A stretch of DNA of 64,000 nucleotides from Gemmobacter sp964439015. GTDB taxonomy: Bacteria; Pseudomonadota; Alphaproteobacteria; Rhodobacterales; Rhodobacteraceae. Below, one piece after another: positions 32,094-40,245 of this stretch. Numbering within the stretch: position 1 is the first letter of the stretch; each line of letters opens with the position of its first letter. The stretch lies in contig CAYTMV010000001.1 in assembly GCA_964439015.1 (NCBI GenBank), positions 1-64,000 of the forward strand. The letters are read 5' to 3'. The notes below the pieces were generated by a model, which searched no databases, had not been told where the DNA came from, and saw only the letters and a program-made list of their open reading frames with translations. The translations under genes were made by a program, and so were the position numbers.

Positions 32094-34121
32094 TCAGTCG
32101 CGCGCGGGGCGCGGGCGGGGGCGGACATCGTTGGCGGGTGCAAGCGAGGGGCTGGTATCGGCCGAAAAGTCCGGCGCCGCGCCGTCGCCGGCCGTCCGGG
32201 GCGCCTCGGTCTGCGCTTCGGGCTGTGTCTCGGCGGTGGAGGCGGCGGGCACCGCTGCGTTCAGCAGCGTGAACTCGATCCGGCGATTCGCCTCACGCCC
32301 CTCTTCAGTGCCATTGTCAGCCACCGGCACGCCCTCGCCATAGCCCTTGGCCACCATCCCGGACACATCGATTCGTCGTCCCTGCAATGCCAGCACCACT
32401 GCCTCGGCCCGTGCCTGGCTGAGGGCCTGATTGCCCGAGGTCGAGCCCTGGGCATCGGTATGGCCGGCAACCTCGAGTTCCAGCGGCGGGCAGGCCTCCA
32501 TCACCTTGGACAGCGCGCCGATCATGGTCTGCCCCTCGGGCGAGATTTCGGCCGAGCCAGGGGTGAAGGTGATGGTGCCACCGGCCAGAACCTTCATCAT
32601 GTCGGCCAGACATTCCTGCGGGGTGGGCAGGGCAGCCAGTGGGTCCAGCGCCTCGTCATAACGGACCGAGACGCGGAAGGTCTGTCCTTGCCCCAGCTTG
32701 TCGGACAGAAGCTGGGTGATCCGCGCCCGCGCGCCCTGATCGCCAGTCACGCCCGTCACCTCGACCAGATCGGCGCGGACGGTCAGTTTGCCTTCCGTCA
32801 GAAGCGACAGCGATTCGAGGCCCGCCAGAACCCGCAGCGGCCAGCCCTCTGGCAGGCCAGGGTCAAAACGGGTGGCGATGTAGGCGCGACCGGCACCAAA
32901 GCGGGCCTTGGCAAAGCTCTCGACCGCAGATTTCTGCAGGTTGTCCACCAGTCGGCCCCGCACGACGACGCGGCCGTCGGCGCTGAGGTCGGCGGTCAAC
33001 TCGGCCGGGCCTTCCTGCACTGCCGTCGGTTTGGGCTGTAACGTGGCTTTCAGCGAAAAGACTCTGGGCAGGCTGGCCTGCAACTCGCCCACCACCCGGT
33101 CGAATACCGCCTGCGTGGTTTCGGCATCGGCCAGCAGCGAAACATCGGCATCCGAGAAGGTGACCGAGCCCTTGCCGATCTCGGCCAGCGCGGCGATGGC
33201 GGTGGCGGTTGCCTCGCCCCAGCTGGGGCTGGGCACGCCAAGGCCGATGGTGCAGGGCGCGGCGTCCGTCAGCCCGGCGGATTTGGCAGCGGCCAGAATC
33301 CGGTCGCGGGCCCGCTCGGTATCGGCAGAGCAGGCATCAAAGCGCGGGCCATCGGCGTCGATCACGAAGCGCAACGTGAAGGGGGTCAGCACGGGGCGTG
33401 GGGCCGAAATCGAGATGCGCGCCTCGACCCCCTTGGGCGTCGCGCGGCGCAAGCGTGCCTCGTAATCGCGCTTCTGCGCCTCGCTTTCCGCAATGGCCGT
33501 CACCGCCACCACATCTTGCGCGACCGAAATCTTGGCCCGTGGCAGAAGTTCCAGCGCAGCCAGGCCAAACTTCACCGCCGCATCCCAGGTTTCGGGGGGC
33601 GGGAAATTGGCGGCCTCCAGCATATTCGAAACCGGCACGTCGCGCGCGATCTTGGCCACTTGCGCGGCCAGGAGGTTGGGCGGGCTGTCCTCGTCGGCCG
33701 GGGGCGGCGCGTCCTTGTCGCGTGGCGGGGTCGGCAGCAGGCCGATCAGCGATACGCCATCGTCATTGCGCAGGATCTCGACCGAAAAGCGCGGTGCCTC
33801 GATGGCGCGGGGCGGGGGCACCTCCAGATGGTCATGGATGCGGGCGCTGTCGACCACCGTGCCGATCAGGTTGATGGCGCGATAGCGCGCAGCCTCATTG
33901 GGGGCGGTGCCATGAACCCGCACCTGCAAACCCGAGGCGCTGACCTCGGTCCAGGTGATGCCCGCGGTCAGAAGCTGCGAATTGGCGGCCCGGACCGAGC
34001 GGCTTTCGATCATCACCGCGCCCCACCAGGCCACCAGCAGCGCCAGAAGAAAGGCCGCCGCGAAGGCCACGGGGGCCAGCAGGCGGGGCGGAATGCGCGA
34101 CATAAGGGCCGAAAATTGCAT
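32094..34121 (-). CDS. OmpA-family envelope protein with BON-like domain
   Basis: 675 residues from the ATG at 34121 (a TTG at 34181 and an ATG at 34103 are alternatives; no start has a strong ribosome-binding site). It has an N-terminal membrane helix (about 14-34), a BON-like segment (about 48-103, LQVRVHGTAPNEAARYRAIN), a long middle region with repeated BON-like folds, and a C-terminal OmpA peptidoglycan-binding domain (about 540-640) with ELEVAGHTDAQGSTSGNQAL and EANRRIEFTLL. The tail is Ala/Pro-rich and acidic. Related architectures anchor inner membrane to cell wall. It ends 30 bp before the coiled-coil gene and begins 60 bp after the ubiA stop. Confidence 0.87.
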   Translation of the reverse strand: MQFSALMSRIPPRLLAPVAFAAAFLLALLVAWWGAVMIESRSVRAANSQLLTAGITWTEVSASGLQVRVHGTAPNEAARYRAINLIGTVVDSARIHDHLEVPPPRAIEAPRFSVEILRNDDGVSLIGLLPTPPRDKDAPPPADEDSPPNLLAAQVAKIARDVPVSNMLEAANFPPPETWDAAVKFGLAALELLPRAKISVAQDVVAVTAIAESEAQKRDYEARLRRATPKGVEARISISAPRPVLTPFTLRFVIDADGPRFDACSADTERARDRILAAAKSAGLTDAAPCTIGLGVPSPSWGEATATAIAALAEIGKGSVTFSDADVSLLADAETTQAVFDRVVGELQASLPRVFSLKATLQPKPTAVQEGPAELTADLSADGRVVVRGRLVDNLQKSAVESFAKARFGAGRAYIATRFDPGLPEGWPLRVLAGLESLSLLTEGKLTVRADLVEVTGVTGDQGARARITQLLSDKLGQGQTFRVSVRYDEALDPLAALPTPQECLADMMKVLAGGTITFTPGSAEISPEGQTMIGALSKVMEACPPLELEVAGHTDAQGSTSGNQALSQARAEAVVLALQGRRIDVSGMVAKGYGEGVPVADNGTEEGREANRRIEFTLLNAAVPAASTAETQPEAQTEAPRTAGDGAAPDFSADTSPSLAPANDVRPRPRPARD

Positions 34122-34181
34122 GAAAAGGGGCGATCCTTGGCGGTTTCTCGCACTTCTAGGCGCTGGATCGCCCGCAATCAA

Positions 34182-35153
34182 TCAAAGCACCGCCGCACCG
34201 GCAAGAAACAGCGCAAACGCAAGCCCCGCATCACGGTTGGTGCGAAACAGCCGCAGGCAAAGCGCGGGGTCGCGGGTGTCCAGCCGGGCCAGCTGCCACA
34301 GCATGTGCAGTCCAAAGACCGCGACGCCCGACAGCGCGAGTTGCCGCGCGCCCCCTGTCGGCAGCGCCACCAGAACCGCGGCTGCCAGTGTCAGCACTGT
34401 CAGACCCGCAAAGACAGCCAGCCACCGACGCGTGCCGTGATCGCCAAACAGGCGGGCCGTCGATTTCACGCCGATCAGGGCGTCATCTTCCTTGTCCTGA
34501 TGTGCATAGATCGTGTCATAAAACAGCGTCCAGAACAGACCGCCCAGCCACAGCAGGATCGCCGGCAGGCTCAGGCTGCCGGCATGGGCCGCCCAGGCCA
34601 CCAGCGCGCCCCAGTTGAACGCGATTCCCAGAAATGCCTGCGGCCACCAGGTAAAGCGTTTGGCGAAGGGATAGACCGCGACGGGCAGCAAGGCGATCAG
34701 CCCCCAGAGGATCGCCGCGGGCGGAAAGGTCAGCAGCACCGCTCCGCCGATTGCGGTTTGCGCCACCAGCCACAGCAGCGCGCCCTTGACGCTGACCTGT
34801 CCCGATGGGATCGGGCGCGAGCGGGTGCGCGCCACGGCCGCGTCATACTCGCGGTCGGTGATGTCATTCCAGGTGCAGCCCGCGCCGCGCATGACCGCCG
34901 ATCCGAGGGTGCAGCCGATCAGCACCCACAGGTCGAACAGCCGCGCGCCCGCGGGATCGGCCGCGATTGCCAGCGCCAGGCCCCAGAAGCAGGGGATCAG
35001 CAGCAGCCAGGTGCCGATCGGCCGGTCTGCCCGGCTGAGGCGCAGCCAGGGGCGCGTGGCGGGCGGGGCGTAACGATCCACCCAATTGTCTGGCGGCGCA
35101 TCCGCGACGATGCCCGCGGGCGTTCCATCTGGCAATCCGTTGGCGGGAGGCAT
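34182..35153 (-). CDS. ubiA: 4-hydroxybenzoate polyprenyltransferase
   Basis: 323 residues with about eight to nine transmembrane helices. The first prenyl-diphosphate/Mg2+ motif is NDITDREYDAAVARTRSRP and the second is DTIYAHQDKEDDALIGVKST, both intact. It attaches the polyprenyl tail to 4-hydroxybenzoate in ubiquinone synthesis at the inner membrane. Its ATG lies 11 bp from the divergent rsmE ATG, and no internal start preserves the conserved N-terminus, so the 5' ends of the two mRNAs must overlap or the promoters sit inside coding sequence. Confidence 0.95.
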   Translation of the reverse strand: MPPANGLPDGTPAGIVADAPPDNWVDRYAPPATRPWLRLSRADRPIGTWLLLIPCFWGLALAIAADPAGARLFDLWVLIGCTLGSAVMRGAGCTWNDITDREYDAAVARTRSRPIPSGQVSVKGALLWLVAQTAIGGAVLLTFPPAAILWGLIALLPVAVYPFAKRFTWWPQAFLGIAFNWGALVAWAAHAGSLSLPAILLWLGGLFWTLFYDTIYAHQDKEDDALIGVKSTARLFGDHGTRRWLAVFAGLTVLTLAAAVLVALPTGGARQLALSGVAVFGLHMLWQLARLDTRDPALCLRLFRTNRDAGLAFALFLAGAAVL

Positions 35154-35164
35154 AGGTTTGGACC

Positions 35165-35890
35165 ATGACGCAGGAAAAGATCAGGCTCCACATAGACCAG
35201 CCGCTGGCGACGGGGCAAGCACTGGCCCTGTCAGAGGGGCAGGCCAACTATCTGTTCGCGGTGATGCGCCTGTCTTTGGGCGCCACGCTGGCGGTGTTCA
35301 ATGGCCGCGACGGCGTCTGGCGCGCCCGGGTCGAGGCGGCCGGAAAACGCGCCGGCATCCTGCGGGCCGAGCAACAGATCGCCCCGCAGATCGTGCCCCC
35401 CGACCTTTGGCTGATCTTCGCACCGCTGAAAAAGGCCCGCACCGATTTTCTGGTGGAAAAGGCGGTCGAGCTGGGGGTGCGGCGCCTCGTGCCGGTCCAG
35501 ACCCGCTTTACCAATGCCGAGCGGTTGCGGGCCGACAAGGCGCGCGCCCATGCCGTCGAGGCGGCCGAGCAATGCGGTGCCTGTTTCGTGCCCGAAGTGG
35601 CCGAGTTGCAGCCCTTGGATCGTCTGTTGGCCAATTGGCCGGCGGATCGTCGCATCCTCTGGGGGGACGAGGCGTTGGCCGGGGTGGCGACGGTTCTTGC
35701 CGATGCGCCGCGCGGGCCATGGGCGATCCTGATCGGGCCGGAGGGCGGCTTTTCCGACGAGGAACGTGCCCGCCTGCGCGCCCATCCGCAGGTGCTGCCG
35801 GCCAGCCTTGGCCCGCGGGTGCTGCGCGCCGAAACCGCGGCACTGGCGGCGATCACGCTGTGGCAGGCCAGCCTCGGGGACTGGGTGTGA
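35165..35890 (+). CDS. rsmE: 16S rRNA (uracil-1498-N3)-methyltransferase
   Basis: 241 residues. An N-terminal PUA-like domain (about 1-75) precedes a SPOUT methyltransferase core, with the trefoil-knot SAM site in ILIGPEGGFSDEERAR and SLGPRVLRAETAALAAI. It modifies U1498 of 16S rRNA in the small-subunit decoding region. Its start is 11 bp from that of ubiA on the other strand. A GTG at 35887, within its stop codon context, begins the next gene. Confidence 0.96.
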   Translation: MTQEKIRLHIDQPLATGQALALSEGQANYLFAVMRLSLGATLAVFNGRDGVWRARVEAAGKRAGILRAEQQIAPQIVPPDLWLIFAPLKKARTDFLVEKAVELGVRRLVPVQTRFTNAERLRADKARAHAVEAAEQCGACFVPEVAELQPLDRLLANWPADRRILWGDEALAGVATVLADAPRGPWAILIGPEGGFSDEERARLRAHPQVLPASLGPRVLRAETAALAAITLWQASLGDWV

Positions 35891-36411
35891 TCCGCCCCGA
35901 GGCCATGGCCTTTCTGCACCGTTGGCACGAGGTGGGGCTGTCTGCCCTGGGCGTGGCGCTGGGCCTGTGGCTGGCGGCCAAGGGCGGGATCGTGTTGCTG
36001 CCCATGGGGCTGGCGCTGGCGGCACTGGCCGCGGCCTTCGGCATTCTGGCCTTGCGGCGCCTGCGCTTTGCCGGGGCAGGCCAGGACGGCCCCGGTCTGG
36101 TCGAGATCGACGAGGGCGAAATCCGCTATTTCAGCCCGGATTTCGGCGGGGTCGCGCCGTTGCGCGACGTGACCGAGGTGCGGCTGATCGTCCGCGCCGG
36201 CCAGCGATTGTGGCGGTTGCGGCTGGATCAGGGCGCGCTGGAGGTGCCCGTGGATGCTGCCGGGGCCGAGGTGCTGTTTGACGCGCTGTCGGCCCTGCCA
36301 GGCATGGATTCGGCCGGGCTGGTCGCCGCGTTGGAGGCGACAGCGCCCGATGCGCTGGGCGCGGTGATCTGGCGCAGGCCCGTGGCGCGGTTGCAACATC
36401 CGCGCGGGTGA
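35887..36411 (+). CDS. Conserved hypothetical membrane protein, probably cotranscribed with rsmE
   Basis: 174 residues starting with GTG that overlaps the rsmE stop (GTGA). Two adjacent hydrophobic helices (about 15-33 and 37-55) are followed by a soluble C-terminal domain (about 70-170) predicted as mixed alpha/beta: EGEIRYFSPDFGG, VTEVRLIVRAGQRLWRLRLD. Alternating strands suggest a small PH-like or regulatory fold, but I do not recognise the family. Translational coupling to rsmE is the only context clue. Confidence 0.72.
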   Translation: MIRPEAMAFLHRWHEVGLSALGVALGLWLAAKGGIVLLPMGLALAALAAAFGILALRRLRFAGAGQDGPGLVEIDEGEIRYFSPDFGGVAPLRDVTEVRLIVRAGQRLWRLRLDQGALEVPVDAAGAEVLFDALSALPGMDSAGLVAALEATAPDALGAVIWRRPVARLQHPRG

Positions 36412-36460
36412 TCTGTGCAACGCTGCACGGATTGCGGGGGCCGCGCGGCAGGTGGCCGTC

Positions 36461-36490
36461 TTGACACCGGCCCGCCGCGCCGTCACCACT
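36461..36490 (+). promoter_or_regulatory. Candidate promoter for gshA
   Basis: TTGACA at 36461-36466 is a consensus -35, and ACCACT at 36485-36490 is a weak -10 at 18 bp. The palindrome GTGCA-ACGC-TGCAC (36415-36428) lies upstream. Confidence 0.35.
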
Positions 36491-36518
36491 ACGCGTCCCG
36501 AAAGAGCGGAGAGTTGCC

Positions 36519-37865
36519 ATGTCCATTCCTCAGTCCGGCGGCGGCCCGATCGAAAGCCTCGATCAGCTGGCGGCCTATATGGAAAGCGGCTGCAAACCGC
36601 CGGCGGATTGGCGCATTGGCACCGAGCATGAGAAGTTCGGCTGGATCGACAATGGGGCTGCGCCCTTGCCCTGTGACGGCCCGGCCTCGGTCAAGGCGGT
36701 GCTGGAGGGGCTGCGCGACAGGTTCGGCTGGCAGCCGGTGCTGGAGCAGGGCGCGCTGATCGGTCTTAGCCGCAATGGCGCGAATGTCAGCCTCGAGCCG
36801 GGCGGCCAGCTGGAGCTGTCGGGCGCACCGCTGACCGACATCCACGCCGTTGCCGCCGAGCTGGATCAGCATCTGGCCGAGGTGGCGCAGATTGCCGGAC
36901 CGTTGGGCATCGGCTTTTCGGGCCTCGGCGCCGCACCGATCTGGCGGCACGAGGACATGCCGGTGATGCCCAAGGGGCGGTATCGGCTGATGACCGAATA
37001 TATGGGGCGTGTCGGCACGCACGGCACCCAGATGATGTATCGCACCTGCACCGTGCAGGTGAATCTCGACTATGCCTCCGAGGCCGACATGGTGAAGAAG
37101 CTGCGCGTGGCGCTGGCTTTGCAGCCGGTGGCGACGGCGCTGTTTGCGTCCTCGCCCTTCTTTGAAGGCAAGCCCAACGGCCACCGCAGCTGGCGCTCGC
37201 GGATCTGGCGCTCGCTCGACGATTCGCGCACGGGCATGCTGCCCTTCGCCTTCGAGTCCGGCATGGGCTTTCAGGCCTATGTGGACTGGGTTCTGGATGT
37301 GCCGATGTATTTCGTCTATCGCGACGGCCAATACATTGATGCCCGCGGCCAGAGTTTCCGCGATTTCCTGAATGGCAAGCTGCCGGCGCTGCCGGGCGAA
37401 AAGCCCACGCTCAGCGATTGGGCCGACCATATGACGACGGTCTTCCCCGAGGCGAGGGTCAAGAAATACATTGAGATGCGCGGCGCAGATTGCGGCGACC
37501 GCGCGCATATCATCGCGCTGCCGGCCTTCTGGGTGGGGCTGATGTATGACCAGACGGCGCTGGATGCAGCCTGGGATCTGGTCAAGGGCTTTGACGCCGA
37601 GACGCGCGAGGGGCTGCGGGTTGCCGCTTCGGTCTCGGCCCTGGCCGGTGAGGCCGGGGGCGTCAAGCTGATGGATCTGGCGCGCGCCGCCGTGGGCCTG
37701 TCGCATGCTGGTCTGGCCGCGCGGGGCCTGGGCGAAGAGCGTTGGCTGGCGCCGCTGGTCGAAAGCCTCGACCGGGGCGAGGTGCAGGCCGACCGCTATC
37801 TCAAGGCGCTGAAAGGCGAATGGGGTGGCGATCTTGGCCGGATCTACGCCGCCACGCAGTTGTAA
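36519..37865 (+). CDS. gshA: Glutamate-cysteine ligase, plant/alphaproteobacterial type
   Basis: 448 residues. It joins glutamate and cysteine, the first and rate-limiting step of glutathione synthesis. The GSH1 (class 3, plant-like) signatures are visible: WRIGTEHEKFGW near residue 31, GANVSLEPGGQLELSGAP, MYRTCTVQVNLDYASEADMV and EMRGADCGDRAHIIALPAFWVGL. Plant-type enzymes are redox-regulated in plants; whether that holds here is not evident. It is monocistronic, with a candidate promoter upstream and a strong terminator 6 bp after the stop. Confidence 0.95.
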   Translation: MSIPQSGGGPIESLDQLAAYMESGCKPPADWRIGTEHEKFGWIDNGAAPLPCDGPASVKAVLEGLRDRFGWQPVLEQGALIGLSRNGANVSLEPGGQLELSGAPLTDIHAVAAELDQHLAEVAQIAGPLGIGFSGLGAAPIWRHEDMPVMPKGRYRLMTEYMGRVGTHGTQMMYRTCTVQVNLDYASEADMVKKLRVALALQPVATALFASSPFFEGKPNGHRSWRSRIWRSLDDSRTGMLPFAFESGMGFQAYVDWVLDVPMYFVYRDGQYIDARGQSFRDFLNGKLPALPGEKPTLSDWADHMTTVFPEARVKKYIEMRGADCGDRAHIIALPAFWVGLMYDQTALDAAWDLVKGFDAETREGLRVAASVSALAGEAGGVKLMDLARAAVGLSHAGLAARGLGEERWLAPLVESLDRGEVQADRYLKALKGEWGGDLGRIYAATQL

Positions 37866-37867
37866 GA

Positions 37868-37896
37868 AAAAAGGCGCGGCAAATGCCGCGCCTTTC
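37868..37896. terminator. Bidirectional terminator between gshA and plsY
   Basis: AAGGCGCGGC (37871-37880) pairs with GCCGCGCCTT (37885-37894) around AAAT. A-tracts before and T-tracts after make it usable in both directions; it ends the pyrB-plsY operon on the minus strand. Confidence 0.92.
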
Positions 37897-37898
37897 TC

Positions 37899-38504
37899 TT
37901 ACTTCTTGCCGATCTTCGGCTCGGTCCCGGCTTTGAGGCGGGCGATATTGGCGGCGTGACGCCAATAGACCAGCAGCGTCAGGATCACGCCCAGAATCAT
38001 CAACCGGCCATGACCCAGCCCCAGCATCCAGAAGGTTGACGATCCGGCTGCCACCAACGCCGACAGCGACGAGATGCGGCTCAGCACCGCCACGACCAGC
38101 CAGGTGGCACAGCAGGCCACGCCCACCGGCCAGGCCAGCGCCAGAAGGGTGCCCAGAAAGGTCGCAACCCCCTTGCCGCCCTTGAAATTCAGAAACACCG
38201 GGAACAGATGGCCCAGAAAGGCCGACAGTCCGGCCAATTGGGCGGCATCCTCGGCGACCAGCGCGCGGGCAAGCAGCACCGCGACGCCGCCCTTAGCGGC
38301 ATCCAGCAGCAGCGTGGCCGCGGCGGCGGCCTTGTTGCCGGTGCGCAGCACATTTGTTGCGCCGATATTGCCCGAGCCGATCTGGCGCAGGTCGCCCAGC
38401 CCCAGAGAGCGGGTGATCAGGATGCCGAAGGGCACCGAGCCCAGCAGATAGGCCAGCGCCGCAACGATCGCCAGGGTCGCGCCGGGTGTGACCAGTTCAG
38501 GCAT
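37899..38504 (-). CDS. plsY: Glycerol-3-phosphate acyltransferase PlsY
   Basis: 201 residues from the ATG at 38504 (GGAGGGG upstream). About five transmembrane helices with the PlsY loops: GSVPFGILITR, GSGNIGATNVLRTGNK and HLFPVFLNFKGGKGVATFLG. It transfers the acyl group from acyl-phosphate to glycerol-3-phosphate, the first acylation in phospholipid synthesis. It overlaps the pyrC-like stop by 8 bp and is the last gene of the minus-strand pyrB operon. Confidence 0.95.
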   Translation of the reverse strand: MPELVTPGATLAIVAALAYLLGSVPFGILITRSLGLGDLRQIGSGNIGATNVLRTGNKAAAAATLLLDAAKGGVAVLLARALVAEDAAQLAGLSAFLGHLFPVFLNFKGGKGVATFLGTLLALAWPVGVACCATWLVVAVLSRISSLSALVAAGSSTFWMLGLGHGRLMILGVILTLLVYWRHAANIARLKAGTEPKIGKK

Positions 38505-39774
38505 TCTGCCCCTCCGCATAGATACGCCGGCCACCGGCCCAGGTGCCCAGCACCTTGCCTTCCATCCGCGCGCCGTCAAAGGGGGTATTCTTGGATTTCG
38601 ACATCAGTGTGAAACGGTCCAGCACAAAGGGCGCATCGGTGTCGAACAGCACCAGATCGGCGGGCGCCCCCACCGCCAGCCGTCCGACGGGCAGCCCCAG
38701 CCGTTGTGCCGGGTTGAAGCTCATTGCGCGCCACAGTTGCGGCAGGCTGAGAAGCCCCGCGTGATACAGCCGCATGGCCGCGGGCAGCAGGGTTTGCAGA
38801 CCCACGGCACCGGCGGCGGCCTCTTCATAGGGCAGGCGCTTGCTTTCCTCATCCGCAGGGGTGTGCATCGAGCAGATCACATCGATCAGCCCGGTGCCCA
38901 CCGCATCGACCATGGCCAGCCGGTCATCCTCGGATCGCAGCGGCGGGGTCAGCTTGAAGAAGGTGCGATAATCGCCCACGTCCAGATCGTTCAGCGTCAG
39001 GTGGTGGATCGAGACGCCGGCGGTCACATCCAGCCCGGCGCGCTTGGCCCGCTCCAGCGAGGGCAGGCTGCGTGCGACGGTGATCTGGTCGGCGTGATAG
39101 CGCACGCCCGTCATCTCGACCAGGCCCAGATCGCGGTCCAGCCCGATCCGCTCGGCCATGGGATGCACCGCGGGCAGGCCGCGCAGCGAGGCAAACTTGC
39201 CAGACGTGACTGCGGCGCCCGCCGACAAGCCCGGCTCTTGCGGATGGCCAACCACCAGGGCGCCAAGACTGCGGGCATAGGTCAGCGCGCGGCCCAGCGC
39301 CTTGGTGTCACTGGATACCGCATCGGCATCGGTAAAGGCCACGGCGCCGGCATCCATCAGGAAACCGATCTCGGTCATCTCATGCCCGCGCCGGCCTTTG
39401 GTCAGCGCCGCCATGTGCCGGATGCGCACGGGGCTGGCCTCGGCCGCGCGGCGGGTCACGAACTCCAGCGTTTCGGGGGTGTCGATGGCGGGGACGGTGT
39501 CGGGGCGGGCAATGATCGTGGTCACGCCCCCCGCCGCCGCCGCAAGCCCAGCCGAGCGGAAACTCTCGCGGTGGCGTTCGCCCGGTTCGCCGATCTTGAC
39601 GCCCCAATCGACGATGCCGGGGGCGAGGCATTTGCCGCCGCCGTCGATCACCTCGGCCCCGGCGGGGGCGGGGCCATCGACGGCCGCAATCAGCCCGCCA
39701 CTGACGGTCAGGCTGCCGGGCTGGTCGCTGAGGCCTTCGGGGTCGATCAGGCGGACATTGGTGAAATGCAGCAT
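38497..39774 (-). CDS. Dihydroorotase-like protein lacking catalytic metal ligands (PyrC'/PyrX type)
   Basis: 425 residues with the full amidohydrolase length of class I dihydroorotases. Key residues are missing, however: the first zinc motif normally reading DxHxH is D56-W-G58-V-K60, and the catalytic aspartate near the C-terminal motif is replaced in S302-M303-H304-T-P. Some other signature histidines survive (VGHPQEPG, SIHHLTLND). Inactive PyrC' paralogues coded beside pyrB in Pseudomonas and others act as structural partners of aspartate transcarbamoylase. That role is the best inference here; the organism would need another active dihydroorotase. Databases often label such proteins plain dihydroorotase. 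Confidence 0.85.
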   Translation of the reverse strand: MLHFTNVRLIDPEGLSDQPGSLTVSGGLIAAVDGPAPAGAEVIDGGGKCLAPGIVDWGVKIGEPGERHRESFRSAGLAAAAGGVTTIIARPDTVPAIDTPETLEFVTRRAAEASPVRIRHMAALTKGRRGHEMTEIGFLMDAGAVAFTDADAVSSDTKALGRALTYARSLGALVVGHPQEPGLSAGAAVTSGKFASLRGLPAVHPMAERIGLDRDLGLVEMTGVRYHADQITVARSLPSLERAKRAGLDVTAGVSIHHLTLNDLDVGDYRTFFKLTPPLRSEDDRLAMVDAVGTGLIDVICSMHTPADEESKRLPYEEAAAGAVGLQTLLPAAMRLYHAGLLSLPQLWRAMSFNPAQRLGLPVGRLAVGAPADLVLFDTDAPFVLDRFTLMSKSKNTPFDGARMEGKVLGTWAGGRRIYAEGQNA

Positions 39775-39783
39775 GGTGCCTTC

Positions 39784-40245
39784 TCAGCCTTTCCTGCGCT
39801 TGCCGTTGCGGGCATCGGTGATCGCGGCGATGGTTCTTGCGGCCTCGCGCTGGTATTTGATCAAGTGCTTGTCGCCGCTTTGGGTGATGATCTGGACATC
39901 CCCGAAGAACGGGCGCGCCTCGCGGATATCCGCCAGGGCCACCGCCCGCCCGCCGGGGCCCAACAGTCGCCGATCGGTCACGCGCCACGCCTGACCCAGC
40001 GCCTCGGACCGCAAGTAGGCGGCCCTTATCCCGATCGCCAGCGCCGCGGCCAGCGGGCCGACCCAGGGCGTCGGGTTGTCGATCCACCACAGCACCACGC
40101 CGGCGATGAAACCGAACACGACGACCATGATCAGATGGTTGCGGATATAGGTCTGGCCATCGGCGGTCAGGGTCGCCAGCAGCCGCTCGCCCTCAGCCAG
40201 AGGCTGATCGAGGCCGAGGACCGGGTCGCGCTGGATCTCAGACAT
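39784..40245 (-). CDS. PH-domain-like membrane protein within the pyrB operon
   Basis: 153 residues from the ATG at 40245, which lies inside the last codons of pyrB (8-bp overlap). After a short soluble start (EIQRDPVLGLDQPLAEGERLL at about 3-23, quoted in part) come two transmembrane helices (about 39-56 and 62-80), then a bacterial PH-like strand pattern: AWRVTDRRLL, VALADIREARPFFGDVQIIT. The function is unknown. Its translation depends on pyrB and it is followed after 9 bp by the pyrC-like gene, so it is a tightly wedged, odd member of a pyrimidine operon. Confidence 0.8.
   Translation of the reverse strand: MSEIQRDPVLGLDQPLAEGERLLATLTADGQTYIRNHLIMVVVFGFIAGVVLWWIDNPTPWVGPLAAALAIGIRAAYLRSEALGQAWRVTDRRLLGPGGRAVALADIREARPFFGDVQIITQSGDKHLIKYQREAARTIAAITDARNGKRRKG

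Noticed and set aside
36415..36428. GTGCA-ACGC-TGCAC hairpin after the rsmE-linked gene as a terminator
   Set aside because: The stem is only five pairs and no T-run follows; it could equally be an operator for gshA.
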